From Mycobacterium numidiamassiliense (GTDB lineage Bacteria > Actinomycetota > Actinomycetes > Mycobacteriales > Mycobacteriaceae), in the NCBI RefSeq assembly GCF_900157365.1, contig NZ_FUEZ01000004.1, positions 4,122,966 through 4,186,965 of the forward strand: DNA of 64,000 bases. Reading direction: 5' to 3'. This document shows, piece by piece, positions 9,216-18,097 of this stretch. Every line of letters begins with the position of its first letter. The first letter of the stretch is position 1. Made by a program: the position numbers and the translations under genes. The notes beneath the pieces were generated by a model. It made no database searches, had not been told where the DNA came from, and saw only the letters and a list, made by a program, of their open reading frames with translations.

Positions 9216-9839
9216 TCACGGCTGGCCGGGCTTGAGCCGCACAAACAGCGCGTCCGCTTCGGTCAGCAGCGTGTCACCGTCGGTCAACCGTCCGGACACG
9301 AAAATCTTGCGCCCGTCCAGCCGGTCGATGCCACCGTCGAACTGCAGCTCTTTGTCGATCGGCACGATATTGCGGTAGTCGATCTTGAGATACGCGGTGC
9401 GCTGCCGCCGGCTGCCCGTCAGCACCGACGCCGTCAACCCCAGCACGGTGTCGAACAGCATGCCCAGGGATCCGCCGTGTACGGCGTTGTTGCGGCCCAG
9501 GTGGAATCGGGCGAAGCGGGCGATGCCCTCGATCCGGCCGTCCTCCGTTTTGCGATAGGACAACGGGATCGTCAGGACGTTGCCGCGCATGGGCAGGTCC
9601 ATCCGGCGCCCCGAGGGCGACTCCCACTCGTCGGCGTCGAACGGGCTCAGCAGCGCGGAGAGTTTCTTCAGCGTGTCCGCTGCCTCGGTGATGACCTCGT
9701 CGGGGGCATCGACGGCGCGCGCGTGATCCTGCAGCTTGCGCACCGCGTCGATGAATCGGCCGTAGTCAGGCCCGCCCTTGGTCGTCGGTGTGGGTGGGTT
9801 GAACCCACCACCGGGATGCCTGGCCTGTTCAGGTGTCAC
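9216..9839 (-). CDS. PaaI-type hotdog-fold thioesterase
   Basis: This 207-residue protein has an acyl-CoA thioesterase (4HBT) domain at about residues 95-200. The active-site helix reads NNAVHGGSLGMLFDTVLG, with the HGG typical of PaaI-like enzymes. The N-terminal 90 residues are charged and helical and are not part of the hotdog domain. The start is a GTG at 9839 without a strong ribosome binding site. The acyl substrate is unknown. The gene lies downstream of the aldo/keto reductase with a 24-base gap and may be co-transcribed with it. Confidence 0.85.
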   Translation of the reverse strand: MTPEQARHPGGGFNPPTPTTKGGPDYGRFIDAVRKLQDHARAVDAPDEVITEAADTLKKLSALLSPFDADEWESPSGRRMDLPMRGNVLTIPLSYRKTEDGRIEGIARFARFHLGRNNAVHGGSLGMLFDTVLGLTASVLTGSRRQRTAYLKIDYRNIVPIDKELQFDGGIDRLDGRKIFVSGRLTDGDTLLTEADALFVRLKPGQP

Positions 9840-9863
9840 CAGGACACCGTATTGCGCGGCTGC

Positions 9864-10730
9864 TTACTGCGCGCCCGCAGCCGCCAGGGTCTCGAACTCG
9901 TCGTCGGTGAGCTTGATCTCGGCGGCGGCCACGTTCTCCTCCAGGTGCGCGACCTTGGACGTGCCGGGGATCGGCAACATCACCGGCGAGCGCTTCAGCA
10001 GCCAGGCCAGCGCCAGCTGCGACGGCGTGGCGTGATGGTCGGCCGCGATGCGTTGCAGCGGGCCGTCCGGCGCGGCCAGCGGTCCGGCCGCCAGCGGGAA
10101 CCACGGAATGAATCCCACGCCCTGTTTGGTCGCCTCGTCCAGCAGCGGTTCGGAGCCGCGAGCGGACAGGTTGTACATGTTCTGCACCGACACGATCTGG
10201 GTGATTTTCTGGGCCTCGTTGAGTTGGTCGACGTTGACCTCGGACAGGCCGATGTGCCGGATCTTGCCCTCGTTCTTCAGCGTGAGCAGTTCGCCCACCT
10301 GATCGGCCAGCGGGAAGTTCGGGTCGACGCGATGCAGCTGGAACAGGTCGATGGTCTCGACGGCCAGGCGGCGCAGACTCATCTCGAGCTCCTGACGCAG
10401 GTAGCTCGGATTACCCAGCGGAATCCAGATGTCGGGCCCGGTCCGCAGCAGGCCTGCCTTGGTCGCGATCACCAGCCCGTCGTAGGGATACAGCGCCTCG
10501 CGGATGATGTCCTCAGAGAGGTACGGACCGTAGGAATCGGCGGTGTCGATGAAGTTCACGCCCAGCTCGGCGGCGCGGCGCAGTACCCGGACACATTCGT
10601 CGCGGTCGGCGGGTGGGCCCCACACGCCCTTACCGGTCAGGCGCATGGCGCCGAAGCCGAGTCGGTTGACGGTCAAATCGCCGCCGAGGGTGAATGTTCC
10701 GGATGCTTGGGCAACAGATTGCGCGGTCAC
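9864..10730 (-). CDS. Aldo/keto reductase family oxidoreductase
   Basis: This is a 288-residue NADPH-dependent AKR with a TIM barrel. Family residues visible are GFGAMRL near the N-terminus, FIDTADSYG (catalytic Asp and Tyr), VIATKAG (Lys), LFQLHRVD (His) and the C-terminal cofactor region LPIPGTSKVAHLEENV. The GTG at 10730 is chosen because it gives the usual family length. Longer in-frame starts extend into the divergent promoter region shared with the DUF1990 gene. The substrate is unknown. Confidence 0.88.
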   Translation of the reverse strand: MTAQSVAQASGTFTLGGDLTVNRLGFGAMRLTGKGVWGPPADRDECVRVLRRAAELGVNFIDTADSYGPYLSEDIIREALYPYDGLVIATKAGLLRTGPDIWIPLGNPSYLRQELEMSLRRLAVETIDLFQLHRVDPNFPLADQVGELLTLKNEGKIRHIGLSEVNVDQLNEAQKITQIVSVQNMYNLSARGSEPLLDEATKQGVGFIPWFPLAAGPLAAPDGPLQRIAADHHATPSQLALAWLLKRSPVMLPIPGTSKVAHLEENVAAAEIKLTDDEFETLAAAGAQ

Positions 10731-10787
10731 GACTACGACCGTACGCCGCCCTCGCGAGCTCGCATCTCGGCGTGGCAAGCTGAGCCG

Positions 10788-11288
10788 GTGGACTTGGCAG
10801 CGCTCGAGGGACTACCGCTGACGTACTCGGAGGTCGGTGCGACCGCGGCCGGTGATCGGCCCGCTGGATACGACTATCAACACGTCCAGCGCCAGATCGG
10901 CACGGGCCACCAGCGTTTCGAGCGAGCCGCCGACGCCGTCCTGCACTGGGGCATGCAACGGGGGTCCGGTCTGCGGGTGCAGGCCAGCTCCGAGGTCGCC
11001 GTGGTCGACGCAATTGTGGTGGTGCGACTGGGTTTTCTGCCCGCGCCGTGCCGGGTGGTGTACGTCGTCGACGAACCCGACATCCGCGGGTTTGGCTACG
11101 GGACGTTGCCGGGTCATCCGGAGTGCGGTGAGGAACGCTTCATCGTGCGCCGCGACCCGGCGACGTCCGCGGTCTTCGCGGAGGTGTCGGCGTTCTCCCG
11201 GCCCGCGACCTGGTGGAGCAAGGCCGGCGGGCCGGTGGTGAAGGCGGGCCAGCGGATCATCGCCCGCCGCTATCTACGGGCGGTCTGA
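10788..11288 (+). CDS. DUF1990 family protein (Rv2616-like)
   Basis: The protein has 166 residues, starting at the GTG at 10788 with LAALEGLPLTYSEVGAT. It has the DUF1990 pattern: GYDYQHVQRQIGTG, LHWGMQRGSGL and the block RVVYVVDEPDIRGFGYGTLPGHPECGEERF in the middle. The family is widespread in actinobacteria and plants and has a START-like fold. No activity is established. The gene diverges from the aldo/keto reductase, with 57 bases between starts. The same length and neighbourhood are found at Rv2616. Confidence 0.85.
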   Translation: MDLAALEGLPLTYSEVGATAAGDRPAGYDYQHVQRQIGTGHQRFERAADAVLHWGMQRGSGLRVQASSEVAVVDAIVVVRLGFLPAPCRVVYVVDEPDIRGFGYGTLPGHPECGEERFIVRRDPATSAVFAEVSAFSRPATWWSKAGGPVVKAGQRIIARRYLRAV

Positions 11289-11305
11289 CGTCCCGAGGCG
11301 GTCGG

Positions 11306-11653
11306 CTAATGCGAGTGCGACGGGATGCTCTTCAACACCGTCAGCACGACCACTGAATCCTCAACTGCCGCAAGGGCATGCCGCTCCGGTGGAATCGCGA
11401 CGTAGTCGCCCGCCTTGCCGTCCCACGAATCCCCGCCGGTCGTCAACCGCACGTGACCGCGCAGCACCTGCAGCGTCGCCTCACCGGGGTTGGCGTGTTC
11501 GGACAGGTCGTGGCCGGCGAGCAGGGCCAGCACGGTCTGGCGCAGTTCGTGGGTGTGGCCGCCATGGATGGTGTGCGCGGCCCGCCCGCTGTGGGACTTT
11601 CGCGCCTCGGCGAGCTTTTCGTCGGCCAGGCCGGTCAGTGAGATCGAGTCCAT
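11306..11653 (-). CDS. Small cupin-domain protein
   Basis: This 115-residue single-domain cupin carries HTHELRQTVLALLAGHDLSEH, GEATLQVLRGHVRL and GDYVAIPPERHAL, which are the two beta-strand motifs of a double-stranded beta-helix. The first motif lacks the classic H-x-H-x4-E spacing, so metal binding is uncertain. The C-terminus is rich in His and Ser. The role is unknown. It lies 41 bases downstream of a small membrane protein gene on the same strand. Confidence 0.8.
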   Translation of the reverse strand: MDSISLTGLADEKLAEARKSHSGRAAHTIHGGHTHELRQTVLALLAGHDLSEHANPGEATLQVLRGHVRLTTGGDSWDGKAGDYVAIPPERHALAAVEDSVVVLTVLKSIPSHSH

Positions 11654-11694
11654 TGGTGAGTCTCCTTGGTGTGAGGGTCGGGCCGTTCGGAGTC

Positions 11695-12120
11695 TCAGAC
11701 GGTCAATAGCAGTATCCCCGCCACGATCAACGCGATGACCTTGACCGCCTCCAACCCGATGTAGGCGTAGTGCGCGCGCGAGCGGGGCGCGTCCAGCCCG
11801 GCGAGCACCTGGTCGGAACGACGGGTCAGCCGGGGACGGACCGCGATCAACTGGACGGCCAGCATGGCCAGCGCGACGGCAAACGCCGCGGTAACCCGCG
11901 GCGACGTGGATCCCGCGACCACGATCGCCAGGATGACGAGGGCGAAGCCGACCTCGACGGTGTTGAGCGCGCGAAAGACCAATCGCCCGATGCCCAGGCC
12001 GATCTGCAGCGTCACATGCGGCGCGCGGAACTTCAGCGGCGCCTCCAGGAACGAAATGGCCAATACCATGCCGAGCCAGACGAAGGTGACCGCAACGGCG
12101 ACGGCGGGTCCGGTGCTCAT
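11695..12120 (-). CDS. Four-helix membrane protein (Rv2617c-like)
   Basis: The protein has 141 residues and four hydrophobic segments (about residues 5-23, 43-70, 75-95 and 120-140). The ATG at 12120 follows a strong AGGAGG at the right distance, so I prefer it to the longer in-frame start. It resembles the small integral membrane protein next to Rv2616 in M. tuberculosis. No function is known. Confidence 0.8.
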   Translation of the reverse strand: MSTGPAVAVAVTFVWLGMVLAISFLEAPLKFRAPHVTLQIGLGIGRLVFRALNTVEVGFALVILAIVVAGSTSPRVTAAFAVALAMLAVQLIAVRPRLTRRSDQVLAGLDAPRSRAHYAYIGLEAVKVIALIVAGILLLTV

Positions 12121-12406
12121 TTCTCGATCCTCCTGCGGCTCTAAGAGCGGAACCCTACGGTTCGCCACAAATGTTGTTCTGCAACGAGATACCCGCAAGC
12201 GAGTTCTGTCGATGCGCCGCACCTTAACCCAGCATCGCGACCGGCTGGCCGCCGTCGCCATCGTCGCCCACAAACCCGGCCGGCCCTAGACGTCGCCGAG
12301 TTGGGCCCGATCCGCAATACTGGCGTGACGAAACAATGGCCGGTGATGGCGTAACTTTACTGCGGCAGTCCGTGGCGGAACAAAGGAGCATGACGGCTTA
12401 TGCGGG

Positions 12407-12634
12407 ATGGCAGAGGCGTTGTTCATCGATTCTGACGTAGATGCTTTCGCGAGGGACTTCCTGGATTCGCCGTACGCCGGTGAAATTTATGCCGACTGGT
12501 CACTCGACCGCCGCCTGCACGCCTTCCTGCGGAGGCAAGGCGCTGATAACGGCGATCTGTGCAACGCCCTCCTGGACCGCATCATGGACTACCGCGGCAT
12601 GACCACCGGCGCCGGCTCGCCAACCGCCCACTAA
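12407..12634 (+). CDS. Small acidic hypothetical protein
   Basis: This 75-residue, acidic, soluble-looking protein begins MAEALFIDSDVDAFARDFL and has no domain I recognise. The ATG at 12407 has no ideal ribosome binding site. The nearby AAGGAG better serves an ATG at 12390 in another frame, which soon meets a stop. Its regular helical amphipathic pattern makes it more likely real than not. It ends just before the operator region of the EthR-like gene. Confidence 0.5.
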   Translation: MAEALFIDSDVDAFARDFLDSPYAGEIYADWSLDRRLHAFLRRQGADNGDLCNALLDRIMDYRGMTTGAGSPTAH

Positions 12635-12663
12635 GCGAGGCGCTCAACAAATTCCGGCAGACC

Positions 12664-12781
12664 GTCGACTGCGACAACGAATTCGTCGATAATTCTCGAC
12701 AAACCGTCGAACTTAATCGACATTATCGTTGAACTTAATCAACAATTTGCCTGACATATGTCGACGTACCCATACAGTATG
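12664..12781. promoter_or_regulatory. Phased palindromes upstream of the EthR-like regulator
   Basis: Three perfect inverted repeats follow one another: GTCGA-N6-TCGAC at 12685-12700, GTCGA-N6-TCGAC at 12706-12721 and GTTGA-N6-TCAAC at 12728-12743. Their starts are 21 and 22 bases apart, about two helical turns, and a further left half-site GTCGA lies in phase at 12664. A separate palindrome CATAC-A-GTATG (12771-12781) ends 5 bases before the probable GTG start. The natural reading is an autoregulatory operator that binds several dimers on one face of the DNA. Confidence 0.75.
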
Positions 12782-12785
12782 TGGC

Positions 12786-13493
12786 GTGTCCGACCCCCCG
12801 ACGCGCAACGGGTACATGCAGGCCTCCCGCAGCCGCCGCTCGTCGCATCATTCGGGCGACGACCGGGAGAAGGCGATCCTGGCAACCGCTGAGCGGCTGC
12901 TCGAAGAGCACCCGCTCGCCGACTTCTCCGTCGACGACCTGGCCAAGGGCGCAGGCATTTCGCGCCCCACCTTCTACTTCTACTTCCAGTCCAAGAATGC
13001 GGTCCTGTTGTCCCTGCTCGACCAGATGAACGGCAAGGCCCTTACAGCCCTGAAAGCGCTGCGCGGCAAGCTGTCCGGCGATGCCCAGGTACTCTGGCGC
13101 GCTCGGATCGAGGCATTCTTCGAGGTGTCGGGATCGCACCGGGCGGTCGCCGTGGCCGGCGCCGCGGCGAAAGCCACCAACCCCGAAGTCCGGCAGCTGT
13201 GGTCGACACTGATGCAGCGCTGGATCTCGTTTACCACGTTGGCTATCAATACCGAGCGCGAGCGTGGCGCTGCCCCTAATACCGTTCCGGCCGAGGATCT
13301 TTCGATCGCACTGAACATGCTGAGCGAGCGGGTGATGGCGGCGACGTTCACCTCTGAAGAGCCGGCGATCCCCGAGGAGCGCGTCATCGACACGCTCGTG
13401 CACATCTGGCTGGCGAGTATCTACGAGGACGGCGGGGTCGCCACTGACCACCAGGGCCGGCTGCGGCAGTCCCGGGTGCCCGCTCCCGGCTAA
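12786..13493 (+). CDS. TetR-family regulator closely resembling EthR
   Basis: The protein has about 235 residues. The helix-turn-helix region (GDDREKAILATAERLLEE, then SVDDLAKGAGISRPTFYFYF) is nearly the same as I remember for EthR, the repressor of the ethionamide-activating enzyme. Similarity continues through the ligand domain (LWSTLMQRWISFTT, PEERVIDTLVHIWLASIYE). In M. tuberculosis ethR diverges from ethA, but here the next gene is a short-chain dehydrogenase on the same strand and there is no monooxygenase nearby. It is therefore more likely a paralogue than EthR itself. The start is GTG 12786, with ATG 12816 as an alternative. Confidence 0.9.
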   Translation: MSDPPTRNGYMQASRSRRSSHHSGDDREKAILATAERLLEEHPLADFSVDDLAKGAGISRPTFYFYFQSKNAVLLSLLDQMNGKALTALKALRGKLSGDAQVLWRARIEAFFEVSGSHRAVAVAGAAAKATNPEVRQLWSTLMQRWISFTTLAINTERERGAAPNTVPAEDLSIALNMLSERVMAATFTSEEPAIPEERVIDTLVHIWLASIYEDGGVATDHQGRLRQSRVPAPG

Positions 13494-13544
13494 TCCGGCG
13501 GCCGCGTTACCTGGCCGCGCAGCGACGTAGCTAACGTCTGCGAC

Positions 13545-14450
13545 ATGACAGAACAGCCGCCCGACGACGGTGATGCTCCGGAACTTCTCCGCCACGCGAC
13601 TGCCGCACGCAAGAAGCCGCCGCCGGTGACCACGTGGTTGCACGGCAAGCGCGCGCTGATCGTGGGTGGTGGATCGGGAATCGGGCGCGCGGTCGTCGAG
13701 GCCTTTCTGCGTGAAGACGCGAGAGTAACGGTGCTGGAACACGATCCGCAGAAATGCGCCATGCTGCGCTGGCAGCTCCCCGACGTTCGGATGGTCGAGG
13801 GCGATGCCATCACCAGCGAGGCCAATCAGCGTGCGGTCAACGTGGCGGTCGACTCCTTCGGTGGGCTTGACATCCTGGTCAACTGCGTGGGGGTGTTCGA
13901 CTTCTACCAGGGGGTGGCCGATCTCGACGCCAACGGCCTCTCCGTCGCGTTCGACGAGATGTTCCGCACCAATGTGCTCAGCCATCTGCATTCGGTCAAA
14001 GCGGCGGCCCCGGCCCTGCGTGAGGGTGTCGGACCGTCGATCGTGCTGACGGAGTCGGCGTCGTCGTACTACCCCGGGCGCGGCGGCGTGCTGTACGTGT
14101 CGTCGAAGTTCGCCGTGCGCGGCCTGGTGGCGGCGCTGGCGCATGAGCTGGCCCCGCAGATTCGGGTCAACGGGGTGGCGCCCGGCGGCACGGTCAACAC
14201 CGACCTGCGGGGGCTGACCAGCCTTGGGCAGGGCGAGGCTCGCCTCGACGACGCCCCCAACCGGGAACGTGACGTGGTGGCGCGCACACCGCTGAACGTC
14301 GCGCTTACCGGTGAAGACCACGCGTGGGCTTTCGTGTTCTTGGCCTCCGACCGGTCCCGCGGTCTCACCGGTGAGACCATCCATCCCGACGGTGGATTCG
14401 GTGTTGGAAACCCGAAAGTAGAGCGACCGTGGGGGCCGGCGCCCAGCTAG
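13545..14450 (+). CDS. Short-chain dehydrogenase/reductase
   Basis: This is a 301-residue classical SDR. The cofactor loop GGGSGIG is at about residues 41-47, the NAG-type motif appears as NCVG, and the active site is Y-V-S-S-K, preceded by Ser in LTESASSYY. The C-terminal LTGETIHPDGGFGVG is typical of dihydrodiol dehydrogenases of the BphB/HcaB type, suggesting an aromatic diol substrate, although no ring-hydroxylating oxygenase is nearby. It starts 51 bases after the EthR-like regulator and is its most likely target. Confidence 0.88.
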   Translation: MTEQPPDDGDAPELLRHATAARKKPPPVTTWLHGKRALIVGGGSGIGRAVVEAFLREDARVTVLEHDPQKCAMLRWQLPDVRMVEGDAITSEANQRAVNVAVDSFGGLDILVNCVGVFDFYQGVADLDANGLSVAFDEMFRTNVLSHLHSVKAAAPALREGVGPSIVLTESASSYYPGRGGVLYVSSKFAVRGLVAALAHELAPQIRVNGVAPGGTVNTDLRGLTSLGQGEARLDDAPNRERDVVARTPLNVALTGEDHAWAFVFLASDRSRGLTGETIHPDGGFGVGNPKVERPWGPAPS

Positions 14451-14674
14451 GGGCCACGATTGCCACACCGATCCCCTGCGCGGGTGGGCCTCCGATTTGC
14501 CCGCCGCGGCCCGCCTCCGGTCTCGATTACAGCCGCGGAAAGTCACAGCTTCATATCCATTGACGACACTCGGCGGATACGCAAAGGAATTGCGGAACGG
14601 CAAGTTTAGCCTTCGGGTAGCCCAATACCGTTCTGGGCCGCCTTAATTGGCGCCGCGCACTGAGGAGCGCACCT

Positions 14675-15502
14675 GTGACCGAACTGGACCGGCGACGGTT
14701 CCTGGTCGCGGTCGCCGCCACCATGGCGGTCTCCGGGGTCTGCTGGTCCTCCGGATCCAAACACACGCTTGCGCATGCCGATGTTCTTGGATCTGCGCCC
14801 GGCCCGATCAATCCGGCGCTGCCGAAGTTGTTGCCGCCGCCGGGCCCCGATTCGCGTGTCGCGCTGCCGGGCGGCGGCGTACTCAAGCAGCTTCCGGGTA
14901 CCGGCGATCTCCTGGCATGGACGGTCGATGACGGCGTCGACAGTGAGGTGGTGCGGCTTTACACGCAATTCGCCAAGGACACCGGCGTGCGGCTCACCTA
15001 CTTCGTCACAGGCGCCTATCGCTCCTGGACGGAGAATTCCGCCCTGCTTCGACCGCTGGTCGAATCCGGGCAGATTCAGCTGGCCAACCACACGTGGACG
15101 CATCCGGATCTGACCAGACTGTCGCAACACCAAATCGCCGAAGAACTCACAAGTACCGACGCGCTGCTGCGGAACACCTACGGCGTGAATGCCGCTCCGT
15201 ATTTCCGGCCGCCGTACGGCCACCACAATGCCACGGTCGATGCGGTCGCCGCCGATCTCGGCTACCACATTCCCACGCTGTGGCGCGGCGACCTACGAGA
15301 CTCCGCGGTGCGGTCCGAAAGCCAGATCATCGAGATGGCCTCTCAGTCCTTCACCCCGCAGAACATCGTGATCGGCCACCTCAACCATGCTCCCGTCACG
15401 CACGTGTACGGCCAGTTGGTAGACATCATCCGGTCACGCCGGCTACGCACCGTCACGCTCAACGATGTTTTTCTGCGACCCGAGACCAGCCGCCGGACAT
15501 GA
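14675..15502 (+). CDS. Exported polysaccharide deacetylase (NodB domain)
   Basis: The protein has 275 residues and a twin-arginine signal (DRRRFLVAVAATMAVSG). The NodB domain has TVDDG (metal and base Asp), HTWTHP (metal His pair), RPPYG and a late GHLNHAP. Such enzymes remove N- or O-acetyl groups from cell-wall or other polysaccharides outside the membrane. The GTG at 14675 follows GAGGAG. The gene converges on the FadD gene, and the two stop codons abut inside TGATCA. Confidence 0.9.
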   Translation: MTELDRRRFLVAVAATMAVSGVCWSSGSKHTLAHADVLGSAPGPINPALPKLLPPPGPDSRVALPGGGVLKQLPGTGDLLAWTVDDGVDSEVVRLYTQFAKDTGVRLTYFVTGAYRSWTENSALLRPLVESGQIQLANHTWTHPDLTRLSQHQIAEELTSTDALLRNTYGVNAAPYFRPPYGHHNATVDAVAADLGYHIPTLWRGDLRDSAVRSESQIIEMASQSFTPQNIVIGHLNHAPVTHVYGQLVDIIRSRRLRTVTLNDVFLRPETSRRT

Positions 15503-17143
15503 TCAAATTCCTTGTACAGCTTGCTCTTTCGCCCACCGATAATCTGCCTTACCGGATGGCGAGCGTTGCAGCCGGTCGCGGAAGACGACGTCCTTGGGCA
15601 GCTTGTAGCGCGCCAGATGACGCGCGGCCTCGGCGATGATGCTGTCAGCATCCGCCTGTTCGCCTTCTGCCAGCTGAACAACCGCGACGACTTCATTTCC
15701 CCACCGCGTGCTGGGCCGGCCCGTCACCACCACGTCGTAGACAGCGGGATGCTGGGCGATCGCGGCCTCGACCTCTTCGGCGAAGATCTTCTCGCCGCCG
15801 GAATTGATGGTGACCGAATCGCGCCCGAGCAGTTCGATTTGGCCGTCGGCGTCCCAGCGGGCCCGGTCGCCCGGCACCGAGTGCCGAATCCCCTCGATGA
15901 CCGGAAACGTTCGCGCTGTTTTCTCCGGATCGCCCAGATACCCGAGCGGTATCAGGCCCTGTTGGGCCAGCCAACCGATTTCCTTGTCACCCGGCGACAG
16001 AATCCGGGTCATGTCCTCGCTGACCACCACCGCGCCCGGGTTCGGCGCGAACCGGCCGGATGCGCTCTGCTGGCGACTGGAGACCTGACCCATCTGTGAG
16101 CCCGACTCCGACGAACCGCCGGCGTCCAGGATCGTCAGCTGTGGCAGCAGCTCGATGAACCGCTGTTTGAGCGGAGCGCTCAGCGCCGCTCCCCCGGTGA
16201 TCAGCACCAGCAGCCCGGACAGGTCGTAGTCGCCGGACTCGAGTTCGTCGACCAGCGGCCGACCGAAGGCGTCACCGACCATCGAGACTGACACCACTCG
16301 CTCACGGCTGGCCACCGACCAAGCTTCGGCCGGATCGAAGTGGGTGGTCGTCGGCGCCATGACGAACGGCCGTCCGCCGCACAGTTTGATGAAGGCCGCC
16401 CACTGTGCCGCGCCGTGCATCAGCGGCGCAAAGGTCATCGAACCGGGCCCCTCGGGCCGTGACTTCTCGACGATCTCGTCCAGGCTGGTCACCGTCTCGC
16501 CGGTGCCGTAGGTCCGCCCGCCCATCGCGTTCAGGTAGATGTCGTTCTGGCGCCACAGCACCGCCTTGGGCATCCCGGTGGTGCCACCGGTGTACAGCAC
16601 GTACAGGTCGTCCGGCGAGGGCGTGACGTCGAGCGGCTCATCGGACACCGACGCCAGCAGTTCCTCGTACTCCACCGCACCGGGCAACGGGTCGTTTCCG
16701 GAGCCGTCGTCGACGTGGATCAGCCGCACCCCGGTCAGCTGCCCCTTGTCGAGCGCCTCGGCCAGCGTGGGGGCGAAGCGCGCGTGATACATCACGGCAT
16801 CCGCGCGGGCATTGCCCAGCAGATACACCAGTTCTTCGGCGACGTAGCGGTAGTTGACGTTGAACGGGGCGACGCGCGCCTGGTACGCGCCGAGCATGGC
16901 CTCGAGGTACTCGTTGCAATTGGCCATATACAACCCGAGGTGGCTTTGGCCCGATTCATGTGGCGCCAACGCCGCGCGTTCCCGATGCGCACCGAAACCC
17001 CACGAATTCAGCGCGCGGGCGAACCGGCGCGTACGTTCAGCAGTTTGCGCGTAGGTGAACCTTCGGTGTCCAAACACGATGCAATCGCGTTGTGGATTGG
17101 CAGCCGCCACGGCCGAGAACACTTGGGCGAGATTGAATTCCAC
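15503..17143 (-). CDS. Acyl-CoA synthetase of the FadD19-like group
   Basis: This 546-residue AMP-forming acyl-CoA ligase activates a carboxylic acid as acyl-AMP and then acyl-CoA. The P-loop is YTGGTTGMPK, the A5-type motif is GGSSESG, and the hinge and C-terminal motifs are NSGGEKIFAEEVE and RSPSGKADYRWAKE. The last of these is very like FadD19, a cholesterol side-chain ligase, but a sterol substrate is only a guess. The GTG at 17143 has a GAGGAG upstream and gives the family length. No dehydrogenase or thiolase gene accompanies it. Confidence 0.88.
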   Translation of the reverse strand: MEFNLAQVFSAVAAANPQRDCIVFGHRRFTYAQTAERTRRFARALNSWGFGAHRERAALAPHESGQSHLGLYMANCNEYLEAMLGAYQARVAPFNVNYRYVAEELVYLLGNARADAVMYHARFAPTLAEALDKGQLTGVRLIHVDDGSGNDPLPGAVEYEELLASVSDEPLDVTPSPDDLYVLYTGGTTGMPKAVLWRQNDIYLNAMGGRTYGTGETVTSLDEIVEKSRPEGPGSMTFAPLMHGAAQWAAFIKLCGGRPFVMAPTTTHFDPAEAWSVASRERVVSVSMVGDAFGRPLVDELESGDYDLSGLLVLITGGAALSAPLKQRFIELLPQLTILDAGGSSESGSQMGQVSSRQQSASGRFAPNPGAVVVSEDMTRILSPGDKEIGWLAQQGLIPLGYLGDPEKTARTFPVIEGIRHSVPGDRARWDADGQIELLGRDSVTINSGGEKIFAEEVEAAIAQHPAVYDVVVTGRPSTRWGNEVVAVVQLAEGEQADADSIIAEAARHLARYKLPKDVVFRDRLQRSPSGKADYRWAKEQAVQGI

Positions 17144-17237
17144 TGCACTCCTCAGACCAACCAGCCGGTGAGACTCGGCAATAGGCACGCTACAGATATC
17201 ACGCATACCGAATCCGATCGGGATTAGTCTCGGGGTC

Positions 17238-18083
17238 GTGTACGGAGCTATTCCGGCCGGATATAGCCGATACGTCGCCATCGGCGACAGCCAGACTGAA
17301 GGCCTATGGGACGGTGACGAGTCCACCGGTCTGTTGGGGTTTGCCGATCGGCTCGCCGTCATGCTCGATTCGCTCTATCCCGGATTGCAATACGCGAACC
17401 TCGCGATCCGCGGCAAGCGGCTGGGCGATGTGCTCAGGGAGCAGATCCCGGAGGCGCTGGCGATGGAGCCGGACCTGATCACCGTGTGTGCCGGGATGAA
17501 CGACGTCATCCAGCCCGGGCGATCATTCCCCCGTGCCCTTGCCGAGCTCGACCACTTGTACGCCACGCTCGCCGATTCGGGGGCGACGGTGGTGACGACG
17601 ACCTTCCCCAACGTCGCGCAGTTCCTTCCTTTCGGCTGGATCGTGTCCAAGCGGCTGGCCCGCATCAACTGGGCGATCCGGGTGGCCGCGGACCGCTACG
17701 GGTTCCCACTCGTCGACCTGTACAACGCGGCCTCGATGCGCGATTGGGACACCTGGAGCTACGACCGCGTCCACGCCTCCCCGAAAGGCCACGTGCTGTT
17801 TGCCGCCGCGGCGGCGGAAGCCCTCAATCTGCCTGGTAGCAACCATGATTGGGCGCAACCACACCTCGAACCAACCCAGTTGTCGGGCGGGCCCGGCGCC
17901 TACGGAAAGCTGCGCTGGACGCAGGACAACTTCTTCCCCTGGGTGTGGCGCCGGATGCGGGGCCTGTCCGCGGCCGACGGCCGATTCCCCAAGCGTCCGC
18001 AATTGGAACCCGTCGACGGGCACCTGACACCACACGACGCCGCGCCAGCCGAGGACATTGCGGCACGGGGCCAGCATCCTTGA
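17238..18083 (+). CDS. SGNH/GDSL-type hydrolase
   Basis: This 281-residue esterase-like protein has SGNH blocks: GDSQTEG near residue 17 (catalytic Ser), AGMND (block III Asn) and DRVHAS (block V Asp and His). There is no signal peptide, so it is probably cytoplasmic. The substrate is unknown. It starts at GTG 17238 and lies 14 bases upstream of the dedA-like gene, which suggests co-transcription. Confidence 0.87.
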   Translation: MYGAIPAGYSRYVAIGDSQTEGLWDGDESTGLLGFADRLAVMLDSLYPGLQYANLAIRGKRLGDVLREQIPEALAMEPDLITVCAGMNDVIQPGRSFPRALAELDHLYATLADSGATVVTTTFPNVAQFLPFGWIVSKRLARINWAIRVAADRYGFPLVDLYNAASMRDWDTWSYDRVHASPKGHVLFAAAAAEALNLPGSNHDWAQPHLEPTQLSGGPGAYGKLRWTQDNFFPWVWRRMRGLSAADGRFPKRPQLEPVDGHLTPHDAAPAEDIAARGQHP

Positions 18084-18097
18084 GGCATTCTTGACCC

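Noticed and set aside
12786..13493. Naming the regulator ethR
   Set aside because: The HTH is very similar, but the partner monooxygenase ethA is absent and the location differs, so a paralogue is more likely.
12735..14603. A minus-strand frame of about 620 codons opposite the EthR-like and SDR genes
   Set aside because: Both plus-strand genes have clear motifs, and this frame shows none and crosses the operator region.
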